Part shown: positions 1-6,783 of the stretch, piece after piece
How positions within the stretch are numbered: the first letter of the stretch is position 1
Layout of the letters: each line of letters begins with the position of its first letter
Assembly: GCA_016765235.1 (NCBI GenBank)
Contig: JAESQH010000096.1
Coordinates: 18,322-30,641 of the forward strand
DNA: 12,320 nt
Origin: Paracoccaceae bacterium
GTDB taxonomy: Bacteria; Pseudomonadota; Alphaproteobacteria; Rhodobacterales; Rhodobacteraceae
Direction of reading: 5' to 3'
The notes under the pieces: generated by a model
Told to the model about the DNA's origin: nothing
Database searches by the model: none
What the model saw: only the letters and a program-made list of their open reading frames with translations
Program-made: the position numbers and the translations under genes

Positions 1-722
1 GCGAATTGAGCCGCTTGAAATCCTTGAACATCAACGAATTGCCACTGGTTGAGGGTGCTGCTCGGATCGGGTCTTGTCTGGCGAGCGTTCCGAATTTTTA
101 TTGTATCGGTTTGAATTACGCCAAGCACGCGGCGGAGGCCGGTATGGATATTCCCAAAGAACCGATCTTGTTTTCTAAAGCCACAAGCGCCCTTTCCGGC
201 CCGTTTGATCCTGTATTGATTCCGCGTAATTCCACCAAAACCGATTGGGAGGTGGAGCTGGGCGTAGTTATCGGCAAAGCGGCGTCTTATGTGTCTGAAA
301 AAGACGCGCTGTCGTTCGTGGCAGGATATTGCACGATCAATGATGTGTCCGAGCGCGCGTTTCAAATTGAACGCGGTGGGCAGTGGATCAAAGGGAAATC
401 TGCCCCTACGTTTGGCCCCGTTGGCCCGTATATGGTGACGGCTGATGAAATTGACGACCCTCAGGATTTGTCGCTTTCCTTGCGGCTGAACGGGGAAGTC
501 ATGCAAGATTCCTCGACCAGTGATATGGTGTTTAGTGTCGCTGAAATCATCTCCCATATGTCCCAATTCATGGAGCTTCGCCCCGGCGATATCATCGCCA
601 CAGGCACGCCCGAAGGTGTCGGTATGGGGTTCAAACCGCAACGTTTCTTGAAGAATGGCGATGTGATGGAACTGGAAGTCGAAGGGCTTGGAATGCAAAA
701 ACAAACGGTCGAAAACGCCTGA
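1..722 (+). CDS. Fumarylacetoacetate hydrolase (FAH) family protein, 5' end outside window
   Basis: The reading frame is open from the left edge to TGA at 720-722, so the real start lies outside the window; the TTG at 6-8 is probably internal. About 239 residues are visible, where relatives have roughly 280. Counting from that TTG, the FAH fold signs are Y32-C-I-G-L-N-Y, the paired metal-binding acids E82 and E84 in DWEVELGVVIG, D113 in INDVSER, and GTPEGVGMG at 200-208. FAH-family enzymes are Mg-dependent and hydrolyse, isomerise or decarboxylate diketo acids and related 2-keto acids in the cytoplasm. The exact substrate cannot be read from sequence; candidates are a 2,4-diketo-3-deoxy sugar acid or a homoprotocatechuate-type intermediate. 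It is followed 31 bp later on the same strand by a sugar-isomerase-like gene, which suggests a short catabolic operon. The family is sure; the substrate is not. Confidence 0.9.
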   Translation, partial: ELSRLKSLNINELPLVEGAARIGSCLASVPNFYCIGLNYAKHAAEAGMDIPKEPILFSKATSALSGPFDPVLIPRNSTKTDWEVELGVVIGKAASYVSEKDALSFVAGYCTINDVSERAFQIERGGQWIKGKSAPTFGPVGPYMVTADEIDDPQDLSLSLRLNGEVMQDSSTSDMVFSVAEIISHMSQFMELRPGDIIATGTPEGVGMGFKPQRFLKNGDVMELEVEGLGMQKQTVENA

Positions 723-753
723 TGTTTTCGGGTTGCGGGCCACAGGCGGCGGC

Positions 754-1506
754 ATGACACGCTTTTCCTCCAACCTCGGATTTTTGTGGACAGAACTGAC
801 GTTGCCTGACGCCATCCGTGCGGCAGCGACAGCCAAGTTTGAAGCGGTGGAGTGCCATTGGCCTTACGACACCGACCCGGTGTTTATAAAATCGGCATTG
901 GATGAAACTGGATTGCCAATGTTGAGCATGAACACGGTGCGGGGCGGTGGCAACGGGCTTTCAGCGCTGACGGGCCGCGAAATCGAAGCACGGGCGGCGA
1001 TAGATCAAGCGGTCGATTATGCTGTGGAAATTGGCGCGCACAACATTCACATCATGGCCGGTTTCGCGTCAGGCGAGGCCGCGCATGAGGCGTTCCTCTC
1101 TAATCTACGCTATGCACTTGCGCGGGTCGCAGGCCACGGTATCTCGCTGTTGATCGAGCCGCTGAACCAGTTTGACGCCCCCGGATACTTTTTGCAAACA
1201 GCGGATCAAGCTGCGGAAATTATCGCGGAAATTAACGATCCCAACCTGAAACTGATGTTTGACTGCTATCATTTGCAGATTATGCAGGGCGATCTTTTAC
1301 GCCTTTTGCAGGCCATGCTGCCAATTATCGGCCACATCCAGATTGCCGCTGTCCCAAGTCGCGCAGAACCGGATGAGGGATATCTGGATTACCGGCAAAT
1401 CCTGAAACACATCGAGGCCATTGGATACAAAGGGTATATCGGCGCGGAATATCACCCGTGTAGAACCACAGACGCTGGTCTTGGATGGCGCGAAGCGGTG
1501 ACGTAG
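754..1506 (+). CDS. Hydroxypyruvate isomerase / 2-oxotetronate isomerase-like TIM-barrel protein
   Basis: This gene encodes 250 residues of the xylose-isomerase-like TIM barrel (Hyi/OtnI family, usually about 258). Family enzymes interconvert hydroxypyruvate and tartronate semialdehyde, or isomerise 2-oxotetronates. Expected catalytic and metal residues are present: E135 in LLIEPLN, D170 and H173 in MFDCYHLQIMQGD, Q196 in GHIQIA, E205 in SRAEPDEG and E232 in GAEYHP. I chose ATG 754 because MTRFSSNLGFLWTEL matches the usual family N-terminus; an in-frame TTG at 688 would overlap the upstream gene and add 22 residues with no family character. The ribosome site is weak (a GGCGGCGG stretch directly upstream), so translation may depend on the FAH-family gene ending 31 bp before. 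The C-terminus is slightly short, and its TAG stop at 1504-1506 abuts the moaA stop. Hyi versus OtnI activity cannot be decided here. Confidence 0.85.
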   Translation: MTRFSSNLGFLWTELTLPDAIRAAATAKFEAVECHWPYDTDPVFIKSALDETGLPMLSMNTVRGGGNGLSALTGREIEARAAIDQAVDYAVEIGAHNIHIMAGFASGEAAHEAFLSNLRYALARVAGHGISLLIEPLNQFDAPGYFLQTADQAAEIIAEINDPNLKLMFDCYHLQIMQGDLLRLLQAMLPIIGHIQIAAVPSRAEPDEGYLDYRQILKHIEAIGYKGYIGAEYHPCRTTDAGLGWREAVT

Positions 1507-2520
1507 TTACCCGCCGGTATGGCTCATATGCCGTTTCATCTCGCCTTGGATCTGCTGGCGGGAATAATCGAAATCGTGGCCCTTGGGTTTGCGGGCAATC
1601 GCGTAGTCAATCGCATCGCGCAAAGGTTGGTTATCGTTTGGGTGATCACGCAGAACTTTGCGCAAATCGGCGTCATCCTCTTGCCCCAGACACATGTGCA
1701 ACTGGCCCTTGCAATCGAGACGCACGCGGTTGCAGCTTTCGCAGAAATTATGCGTAAGAGGCGTGATAAACCCGACGCGACCGCCGGTTTCTTCAACACG
1801 AACGTAGTTCGCAGGGCCGCCTGTGTTCAAAGGAATGTCGCTCAGCGTCCAGTTTTTGGCCAGTTCTGCGCGAACGTCCTTCAGCGACCAATATTGGTCG
1901 CGCCGATCCGCATCGCCCATGTCACCCATCGGCATAACTTCGATAAATGTCACGTCAAACCCGCGCTTTCCGCACCATTCCACCATTTTGTGGGCTTCGT
2001 CATCATTCGTGCCCTTCAGGGCTACGGTGTTGATCTTTATGGCTAAACCAGCCTTGTCAGCAGCGTCGATCCCTTCCATCACCTGACGGAATCGGCCCCA
2101 GCGAGTGATCACCGCGAATTTTTCTTCGTCCAGTGTATCGAGCGAGATGTTGATACGTTTCACCCCTGCGTCTTTCAACGGTTGGGCATATTTGTGCAAT
2201 TGCGTCGCGTTGGACGTTAACGTTAATTCTTTCAACGCACCCGATGCCAAATGGCGGGACATATCATCGAAGAAGGTCATAATCCCGCGCCGCACCAAAG
2301 GTTCGCCGCCCGTAACGCGCAGTTTGCTGACGCCCATATCAATGAAGGTAGTGCAGAGGCGGTCTAGTTCCTCAAGGCTCAACAGCTCTTTTTTCGGTAA
2401 AAACGTCATGTTTTCAGACATGCAATAGAAACAGCGCAGATCGCAGCGGTCGGTTACGGATACCCTGAGGTAGCTTACCTCCCGCGCGAACGGGTCGACT
2501 AATTTTGGCATGTGTAACAT
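1507..2520 (-). CDS. moaA: GTP 3',8-cyclase MoaA (molybdenum cofactor biosynthesis)
   Basis: MoaA is the radical-SAM enzyme that converts GTP to 3',8-cyclo-7,8-dihydro-GTP, the first step of molybdopterin synthesis in the cytoplasm. The protein is 337 residues, a normal length. The N-terminal SAM cluster motif is C26-x3-C30-x2-C33 (DRCDLRCFYC), followed by GGEP at 71-74. The C-terminal cluster, which holds GTP, uses C260, C263 and C277 (HNFCESCNRVRLDC...HMC). The protein ends in the Gly-Gly tail (336-337) that MoaA needs for activity. I chose ATG 2520 because an AGGA lies just upstream and MLHMPKLVDPF resembles family starts; a TTG at 2559 would add 13 unlikely residues. It is the only cofactor gene in the window and faces the plus-strand pair tail to tail. 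Its product is needed by the molybdopterin enzyme encoded by fdhA, though an 830-bp scar separates them. Confidence 0.97.
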   Translation of the reverse strand: MLHMPKLVDPFAREVSYLRVSVTDRCDLRCFYCMSENMTFLPKKELLSLEELDRLCTTFIDMGVSKLRVTGGEPLVRRGIMTFFDDMSRHLASGALKELTLTSNATQLHKYAQPLKDAGVKRINISLDTLDEEKFAVITRWGRFRQVMEGIDAADKAGLAIKINTVALKGTNDDEAHKMVEWCGKRGFDVTFIEVMPMGDMGDADRRDQYWSLKDVRAELAKNWTLSDIPLNTGGPANYVRVEETGGRVGFITPLTHNFCESCNRVRLDCKGQLHMCLGQEDDADLRKVLRDHPNDNQPLRDAIDYAIARKPKGHDFDYSRQQIQGEMKRHMSHTGG

Positions 2521-2564
2521 GGGTGTTCCTGTTGTTTCGAACTTGAAATTAGACCACAATACGC

Positions 2565-2594
2565 GGCGTTACAAGGGTAGGCGTTACAAGGGCA
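2565..2594. repeat. 15-bp tandem duplication upstream of moaA
   Basis: Two adjacent 15-bp units, 2565-2579 and 2580-2594, read GGCGTTACAAGGGTA and GGCGTTACAAGGGCA and differ at one base. They lie 45-75 bp upstream of the moaA ATG, where a promoter would be expected. On the minus strand the unit contains TTGTAACGCC, and a TCTAAT lies 15 bases after the proximal TTGTAA, which could be a weak promoter with short spacing. The promoter reading is speculative; the repeat itself is certain. Confidence 0.8.
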
Positions 2595-2629
2595 ATCGCT
2601 TGGGCATATAGGTTTAGGTGTTTTGAGAC

Positions 2630-2716
2630 TTACGCAGCTTCAGCTTGATTTATCCGAAGGTACTCCATCACTGTCTTACCGTTCAAGGCGTGATGCGGCT
2701 TGAATCTATTAAGTGA
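2630..2716 (-). pseudogene. Transposase C-terminal remnant (DDE / rve integrase core type)
   Basis: The last 28 codons and TAA stop of a decayed transposase survive. The peptide contains RFKPHHALNGKTVMEYL, the kind of C-terminal tail found in integrase-core transposases of the IS3/IS481 type (a His-rich segment followed by an LNG-K-T-x-x-E-Y-L block). An in-frame TGA at 2717-2719 closes the frame upstream, and no further transposase sequence is recognisable on the far side of the neighbouring 403-bp element. The fragment ends 5 bp from the inverted-repeat end at 2722, as if that element landed in or deleted the rest of the gene. The assignment rests on recognising the tail motif only, so the IS family is uncertain. 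Confidence 0.65.
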
Positions 2717-2721
2717 TCACG

Positions 2722-2749
2722 TGTCAGTCGCGGCGTAAAAATGGGCCAC
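2722..2749 (+). repeat. Left terminal inverted repeat
   Basis: This 28-bp end begins TGTCAGTCGCGGCG and continues with a run of five A, then TGGGCCAC. It pairs in inverted orientation with 3097-3124. Mismatches fall at repeat positions 3, 6, 20 and 24. It starts 2 bp after the palindrome GTGATCAC at 2713-2720 and ends 11 bp before the stop of the 41-codon ORF. Confidence 0.7.
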
Positions 2750-2760
2750 AGAGTTTGGAG

Positions 2761-2886
2761 TTATTTTGCGCTTTGGTGCGCGTGCTCCCCATAAAGCGAA
2801 CGTGTGCCAAAGTTCAGGTTGGCCGTTGGGTCAACGCCGCTAAGCGGCTCGTCCAGTCGTTCTTTTGATATCGTCATTGTCATCAT
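2761..2886 (-). CDS. Possible 41-residue peptide inside the IS-like element
   Basis: An ATG-initiated frame of 41 codons runs to TAA at 2761-2763. It starts MMTMTISKERLDEPLSG and ends EHAHQSAK. An AAGGAG lies just upstream; it is 1 base from the first ATG (2886), 4 from the second (2883) and 10 from the fourth-codon ATG (2877), so the most plausible start is 2877 or 2883. The peptide is hydrophilic, with no signal or membrane segment. A second frame (ATG 2923 to TAG 2840, 27 codons) overlaps it in another phase. TISKERLDE loosely resembles the first residues of some Mutator/IS256-type transposases, so this could be the start of a gutted transposase fused to unrelated sequence. I do not recognise it as a functional protein. 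Confidence 0.3.
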   Translation of the reverse strand: MMTMTISKERLDEPLSGVDPTANLNFGTRSLYGEHAHQSAK

Positions 2887-3096
2887 GCTCCTTCAGTTTG
2901 GAAGCATGGACCAGTTCACTCATACACAGAAGATAGGACATTCTCTCGCCTGATCATGCCATCACCAATTTTCAGGCATAACTACGAATTTTAACGCCAG
3001 AGAATCTGATATCTCAGCATAAGGCTAACTTTCCATCCGATTATATCGCGATATGCAGTGATCACCAGTAACCCCCTCTGTTGATCGCAGTAAAAA

Positions 3097-3124
3097 GTGG
3101 ACCAGTTTTACGCCGCGATTGGCA
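3097..3124 (-). repeat. Right terminal inverted repeat
   Basis: Read on the minus strand this end begins TGCCAATCGCGGCG, continues TAAAAC and then TGGTCCAC, matching the left end at 24 of 28 positions. The adjoining inner bases (TTGATCGCAGTAAAAAGTGG at 3081-3100, plus strand) form an imperfect palindrome with the end itself, so the right side carries a second, internal copy of the ATCGC...GTAAAA...TGG pattern. Subterminal repeats of this kind are typical of transposase-binding ends. Confidence 0.7.
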
Positions 3125-3388
3125 ATCGTTAAAAGTCAGACTTGGTTGTTCAATAAATGATTGCACCGACAATACGAAACACCTTTCGAATTCCCCTCAG
3201 TTCTTGGCCCATGCAAAAGGAACGTCACGCGTCAATTCGTTTCACTTATATCCTCAAAATGTCCATATATGCAGCTTCGGTCCAGTTAGGTCACCTTCGT
3301 TGGGATGAACCCATTTTTGACAAGCAATATTGGTGAATTGGTTACCGATCAGTTCCAGAGACAGCGCTTGGCGAAATGGAGTCGTTTT
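3125..3388. other. Intergenic stretch with no recognised gene
   Basis: These 264 bp separate the IS-like element from the 3' end of the kinase gene. I see no coding potential with family resemblance on either strand, no tRNA, and no clear hairpin with a T-run that would terminate the fdh operon. A 75-codon plus-strand frame (3081-3308) crosses the right inverted repeat, lacks a good ribosome site and looks random. The region is rather AT-rich compared with the neighbouring genes, consistent with decayed sequence. Confidence 0.5.
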
Positions 3389-5389
3389 CTATTCGGCTTT
3401 CAGTAAATGAACCCTGAAAATGCTGCCCTTTCTGAGCTGACTTTCCGCCCAGATTTGGCCGCCACTGCGGGTGATAAGTTTGTGGGTGATAGATAACCCC
3501 AGCCCGGTTCCTTCGGCGCGTTTTGTGGTGTAAAAAGGGTCAAACATGCGCGAAAGCACTTCCGGAGTCATGCCCATGCCGGTGTCTGCGATGGTAATCA
3601 GGACTCCCTCCTGATCTTCTATTTTGTAATCTGCCGTTGAAATCTTCAACGTACCTCCATCAGGCATGGCGTGGATGGCATTCACAATCAGGTTGATTAA
3701 AACCTGTTGCAGTTCGGTTCGGTTGAAAGACACTAAATTGCCGGCCATAAGCTGAAGATCAAGCTCGATTTCTACTTTGTTGAGCAAATATTGCACTAAA
3801 GGCAAGGTATCAGTGATCACCGCGTTAGGGGAATGGCGGTCAACCGAGCCGGCGTATTCTTCAGGGCGGGCGAATTGCAGGAGCTTGTTTACCAGTGTGT
3901 TAATCCGGTGCACCTGCTCGTATATCAGTGAAAATTCGGTATTCAATGCCTTTGAAGCACTGCCTATCGACTCACGGATCAAATCGGTATTTCCTTGGAT
4001 AACCGCCACGGGGTTGTTGATTTCATGGGCTACGCTGGCGGTAATTTCACCTATTGCCGCCAGTTTTCCCGAAACCACCAGCTGCTTGGTCGTGGCTTCC
4101 AGTCGCTGGTTGGCATCCGACAGTTCGCGGGTGCGCGCCGCCACTCTTGTTTCCAGCTCGTCAGCCCATTCGCGTAAACGCTGGTCACGTTCCTGAACAT
4201 TATCGAGCAAGGTATCAAGCTGGGCGGAAACCAGCGATACTTCGTTCTCTGTGTTTTCCAGACCCGTGCGGGCTGACAGATTACCTGCTTCAACCGCCGA
4301 GATAGTTGAAACCATTTCCTCGAGTGGTCTGAATATTCCGCGTGCAAGCCTTAAAAGCAACGGCACCGAAAGCCCGAGCAACAGTAAAAAACCAACCGCA
4401 ATCAGCCACAAGGTCTGGGCTTTGGCGGCACGGTAGGGGCTATCGAGAAAACCGACATACAGCATACCGATGCGGGTACCGAAACTGTCGACAAGGGGTT
4501 CATATCCGGAAATATACCAATCGTTCACCACAAAGGCTCGGTCAAGCCATGTGCGACCGTCATCCAGCACCGCCGCACGAACTTCCTTGGAAACCCGTGT
4601 GCCCAAAGCGCGGACATCTTCAAACAACCGCACATTTGTTGAGATGCGGACATCATCCAAAAACAGGGTCGTTGTGCCAAGGCTGCCCTCAGTGAGGCTG
4701 GCCTCGGGGTAGACAAGGGCATTTATCGAATCAATGAAGTCAAGGTTCTGGTTTAGCAGAACTCCGGCAACAAGCGCGCCTTGGCCCGCCGTTGCGGGGG
4801 CTGCGCTATGCACGACCATGCCACGGGTTTCTTGTGTGCGATTAGTTGGCACGGCTGCTTTGGTGGGGACCAGCGGGATATTGGCCTGAACGACGAGTTG
4901 GGGCGAAATGCTGGCAAGTTCGTCGACTTGGAATAAATCAATTTCAGCGCCGCCACCACCGTCAAGCGCACTTTTGACAATGGGCCATTTTTCGGGAGTG
5001 GCAGGTGCATTCAAAGCATTGGCCATGATGATGGCCCCATCCGGATTGATCAAATACAGGAAATCAAATCCGTATTTCTGCCGCTCGGCCTCGAGCAGCT
5101 CGCCCAGCGTACCGGTTATTTGCGCGTCCGAAAAAGCCGCTGATGCCCCCAATGCCTGGAGATTCTCGAAACTGCGCACCTTCAGGCTGGCTAAGTATTG
5201 ATGAGCGATGGTCAATTCGCCATTCACCTTGGCGATCAGCAAATCATCAAACCGTTGTGACCAATTATAGATCACCACGCCACCAAACAGGGGCATCACC
5301 AGAAACATCGGCAACAACGCGATAAACAACAGCCGTGCGCGAACAGATTTGTTCCACGGAATCAGAGGCCTGGGATTATCTTCAGGCAT
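3389..5389 (-). CDS. Membrane sensor histidine kinase with Cache-type extracytoplasmic domain
   Basis: This is a 666-residue membrane sensor kinase, partner of the response regulator directly upstream. Domains in order: TM1 about 18-42; a large extracytoplasmic sensor about 43-322 of Cache type (FDFLYLINPDGAIIMA at 108-123, SGYEPLVDSFGTRIGMLYVGF in the 290s-310s); TM2 about 325-347; HAMP about 348-400; coiled coil about 400-440; then a kinase core with H455 in ASVAHEINNP (H box), N566/N570 in LINLIVNAIHAM (N box), D602-x-G604 (G1), FDPFYTTK at 616-623 (F box) and GTGLGLSI at 627-634 (G2). All catalytic motifs are intact. I chose ATG 5389 because it overlaps the regulator's stop by 8 bp (ATGCCTGA), implying translational coupling; the open frame extends to 5482, but those 31 residues look non-coding. 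Cache domains bind small ligands such as carboxylates, so formate or a related acid is a reasonable but unproven signal. Confidence 0.93.
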   Translation of the reverse strand: MPEDNPRPLIPWNKSVRARLLFIALLPMFLVMPLFGGVVIYNWSQRFDDLLIAKVNGELTIAHQYLASLKVRSFENLQALGASAAFSDAQITGTLGELLEAERQKYGFDFLYLINPDGAIIMANALNAPATPEKWPIVKSALDGGGGAEIDLFQVDELASISPQLVVQANIPLVPTKAAVPTNRTQETRGMVVHSAAPATAGQGALVAGVLLNQNLDFIDSINALVYPEASLTEGSLGTTTLFLDDVRISTNVRLFEDVRALGTRVSKEVRAAVLDDGRTWLDRAFVVNDWYISGYEPLVDSFGTRIGMLYVGFLDSPYRAAKAQTLWLIAVGFLLLLGLSVPLLLRLARGIFRPLEEMVSTISAVEAGNLSARTGLENTENEVSLVSAQLDTLLDNVQERDQRLREWADELETRVAARTRELSDANQRLEATTKQLVVSGKLAAIGEITASVAHEINNPVAVIQGNTDLIRESIGSASKALNTEFSLIYEQVHRINTLVNKLLQFARPEEYAGSVDRHSPNAVITDTLPLVQYLLNKVEIELDLQLMAGNLVSFNRTELQQVLINLIVNAIHAMPDGGTLKISTADYKIEDQEGVLITIADTGMGMTPEVLSRMFDPFYTTKRAEGTGLGLSITHKLITRSGGQIWAESQLRKGSIFRVHLLKAE

Positions 5390-6764
5390 TCCACATCGCA
5401 CATTTGCGATCAATGGTCTTGCGTGAAACCCCCAAACGCCGCGCCGCTTCGGCCCGGTTTTCGTTGCTCTCGGCCAGTACATTCAAAATATGCCGACGCT
5501 CTACGGCGGCAAGTGAATCCACCGCCATTTCATCATTGTTTTCCTGATCAGTGAACTCGGGTGGAAACTCTCCAAGGATCAGCGAGCGTTCGATCAGGTT
5601 GCGCAATTCCCGCACATTTCCGGGCCAGTCATAGCTGGAGAGCCTAAGCAACACGCCTTCCGTCAGCGGTAGGGGGGGTACCCCCAGCTCATCGGATATT
5701 TTTTTCATGAACATATTGGCCAGTTCAAGAAGGTCGCCCTTTCGGTCTATCAGGCGTGGCATTTTAATATTGACCACATTGATACGGTGAAACAGATCCT
5801 CGCGGAAACGGCCTTCGGAAACAGCAAGCCCAAGATCGGCATTGGTTGCAAACATGAAACGCAAGTTCAAGGGAACCTCGCGCATGGAACCGATCGGTCT
5901 GATACGCATCTCGTCAATCACCCGAAGCAATGTTCCTTGTACTGGCAATGGCAACTCGGCGATCTCGTCCAGAAACAATGTGCCGCCACGCGCATGGAAC
6001 AGTAAACCGTCCTGATTTGTATCCCCTGATGGATCACGACGAATGTATCCAAACAATTCATTGGCGATGGTCTCGGAGGAAACGGCAGCACAATTAACCG
6101 GAACAAAGGGATAATTGGCCCGGTCTGAAAGGTTGTGTAAAGTTCTGGCAACAACCTCTTTGCCCGTGCCAGTTGCCCCCGTGAATAAAACCGATGTGGG
6201 CAAGGGGGCGATCCGTTCAAGTGTATTTCGAATACTTCTAACTTCTTCTGACCGACCAAGGAGCCGTCCGTGCCCACAAAGCTTCTCGGCGGCCAATTCA
6301 TATTTGAGCAGATAATTTTCACGACGCAACTCACGCCGGTCAAAACAACGGGCCACTGCATTTAGCAGCTGATTGGAGCGGAACGGTTTCAAGACAAAAT
6401 CAGCGGCACCGGCCCGCAGCGCCTCGATAGCGGTGTCAAGATCCGCAAAGGCGGTAATCAGGATCGCGTCGGCAAAAAATCCGACTTTGCGTTGACCCTT
6501 AAGCCAATCCAACCCGTTTTGGCCGGGCATGATATTATCCAAAATGACGATATCAAAATGGTTTTCATCCAAAAGCTTTTCTGCTTGCAAGACATCGGCG
6601 GCCTGCTCAACCTGTTTGCAGCGCGACGCTAGAATTTTGGACAAAAAATTGCGCATCCCTGGTTCGTCATCAATGATCAAAACCGAAATTTGCGCCAAAC
6701 CCGCGCCAAAATCTGACGTGAGTTTGGTTGGTTCGCTATCTACTGCCAAAATTGGCCTTGCCAT
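5382..6764 (-). CDS. NtrC-type response regulator lacking the GAFTGA sigma-54 loop
   Basis: This 460-residue protein has an NtrC/DctD layout. The receiver (about 26-140) has the acid pocket D32-D33, phosphoacceptor D76 (VILDNIMPG), T104 and K126. The AAA+ domain (about 168-400) has Walker A GATGTGKE at 196-203, Walker B GGTLFLDE at 260-267, arginine-finger region R321-EDLFHR327 and sensor-2 motif WPGNVREL at 380-387. A Fis-type helix-turn-helix lies at about 436-456 (NRAEAARRLGVSRKTIDRK). Between ELFG (236-239) and Walker B, where sigma-54 activators carry GAFTGA, it reads YIRRDPSGDTNQ, so the polymerase-contact loop is absent. I rechecked the codons and there is no frameshift. It starts 19 bp after fdhC, in the same operon, and overlaps the kinase start. 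Family knowledge: R. capsulatus NtrC also lacks GAFTGA and acts with sigma-70 RNA polymerase. Likely a sigma-70-dependent activator or a repressor of this operon; target untested. Confidence 0.93.
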   Translation of the reverse strand: MARPILAVDSEPTKLTSDFGAGLAQISVLIIDDEPGMRNFLSKILASRCKQVEQAADVLQAEKLLDENHFDIVILDNIMPGQNGLDWLKGQRKVGFFADAILITAFADLDTAIEALRAGAADFVLKPFRSNQLLNAVARCFDRRELRRENYLLKYELAAEKLCGHGRLLGRSEEVRSIRNTLERIAPLPTSVLFTGATGTGKEVVARTLHNLSDRANYPFVPVNCAAVSSETIANELFGYIRRDPSGDTNQDGLLFHARGGTLFLDEIAELPLPVQGTLLRVIDEMRIRPIGSMREVPLNLRFMFATNADLGLAVSEGRFREDLFHRINVVNIKMPRLIDRKGDLLELANMFMKKISDELGVPPLPLTEGVLLRLSSYDWPGNVRELRNLIERSLILGEFPPEFTDQENNDEMAVDSLAAVERRHILNVLAESNENRAEAARRLGVSRKTIDRKCAMWNA

Positions 6765-6783
6765 CAGTCACGTCCCGTTGTGG

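Larger units (their letters stand above)
2722..3124. mobile_element. 403-bp IS remnant or MITE-like element bounded by inverted repeats
   Basis: The stretch is bounded by terminal inverted repeats, starting TGTCAGTCGCGGCGTAAAA on the left and, on the opposite strand, TGCCAATCGCGGCGTAAAA on the right. The outer 28 bp match at 24 positions. The interior is far too short for a transposase and holds only a 41-codon ORF, so this is either an internally deleted insertion sequence or a non-autonomous element. Flanking bases (GATCACG on the left, ATCGTTA on the right) show no target-site duplication, which fits an old or rearranged insertion. The repeated GTAAAA/TGG-CCA pattern reminds me of IS21-type ends, but this is from memory and untested. 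Confidence 0.6.

Noticed and set aside
6..8. TTG at 6 as the start of the FAH-family gene
   Set aside because: The frame stays open to the window edge and the protein would lack the usual N-terminal part, so the gene most likely begins outside.
3043..3054. 12-bp palindrome ATATCGCGATAT as an operator
   Set aside because: It is perfect but stands alone inside the IS-like element, with no gene start or promoter beside it to support a function.
3081..3308. 75-codon plus-strand frame
   Set aside because: It begins within the inverted-repeat region, has no ribosome site and resembles no family I know.
5390..5482. N-terminal 31-residue extension of the kinase
   Set aside because: It overlaps the DNA-binding end of the regulator in another frame and has no domain character; ATG 5389 with an 8-bp stop/start overlap is the better start.
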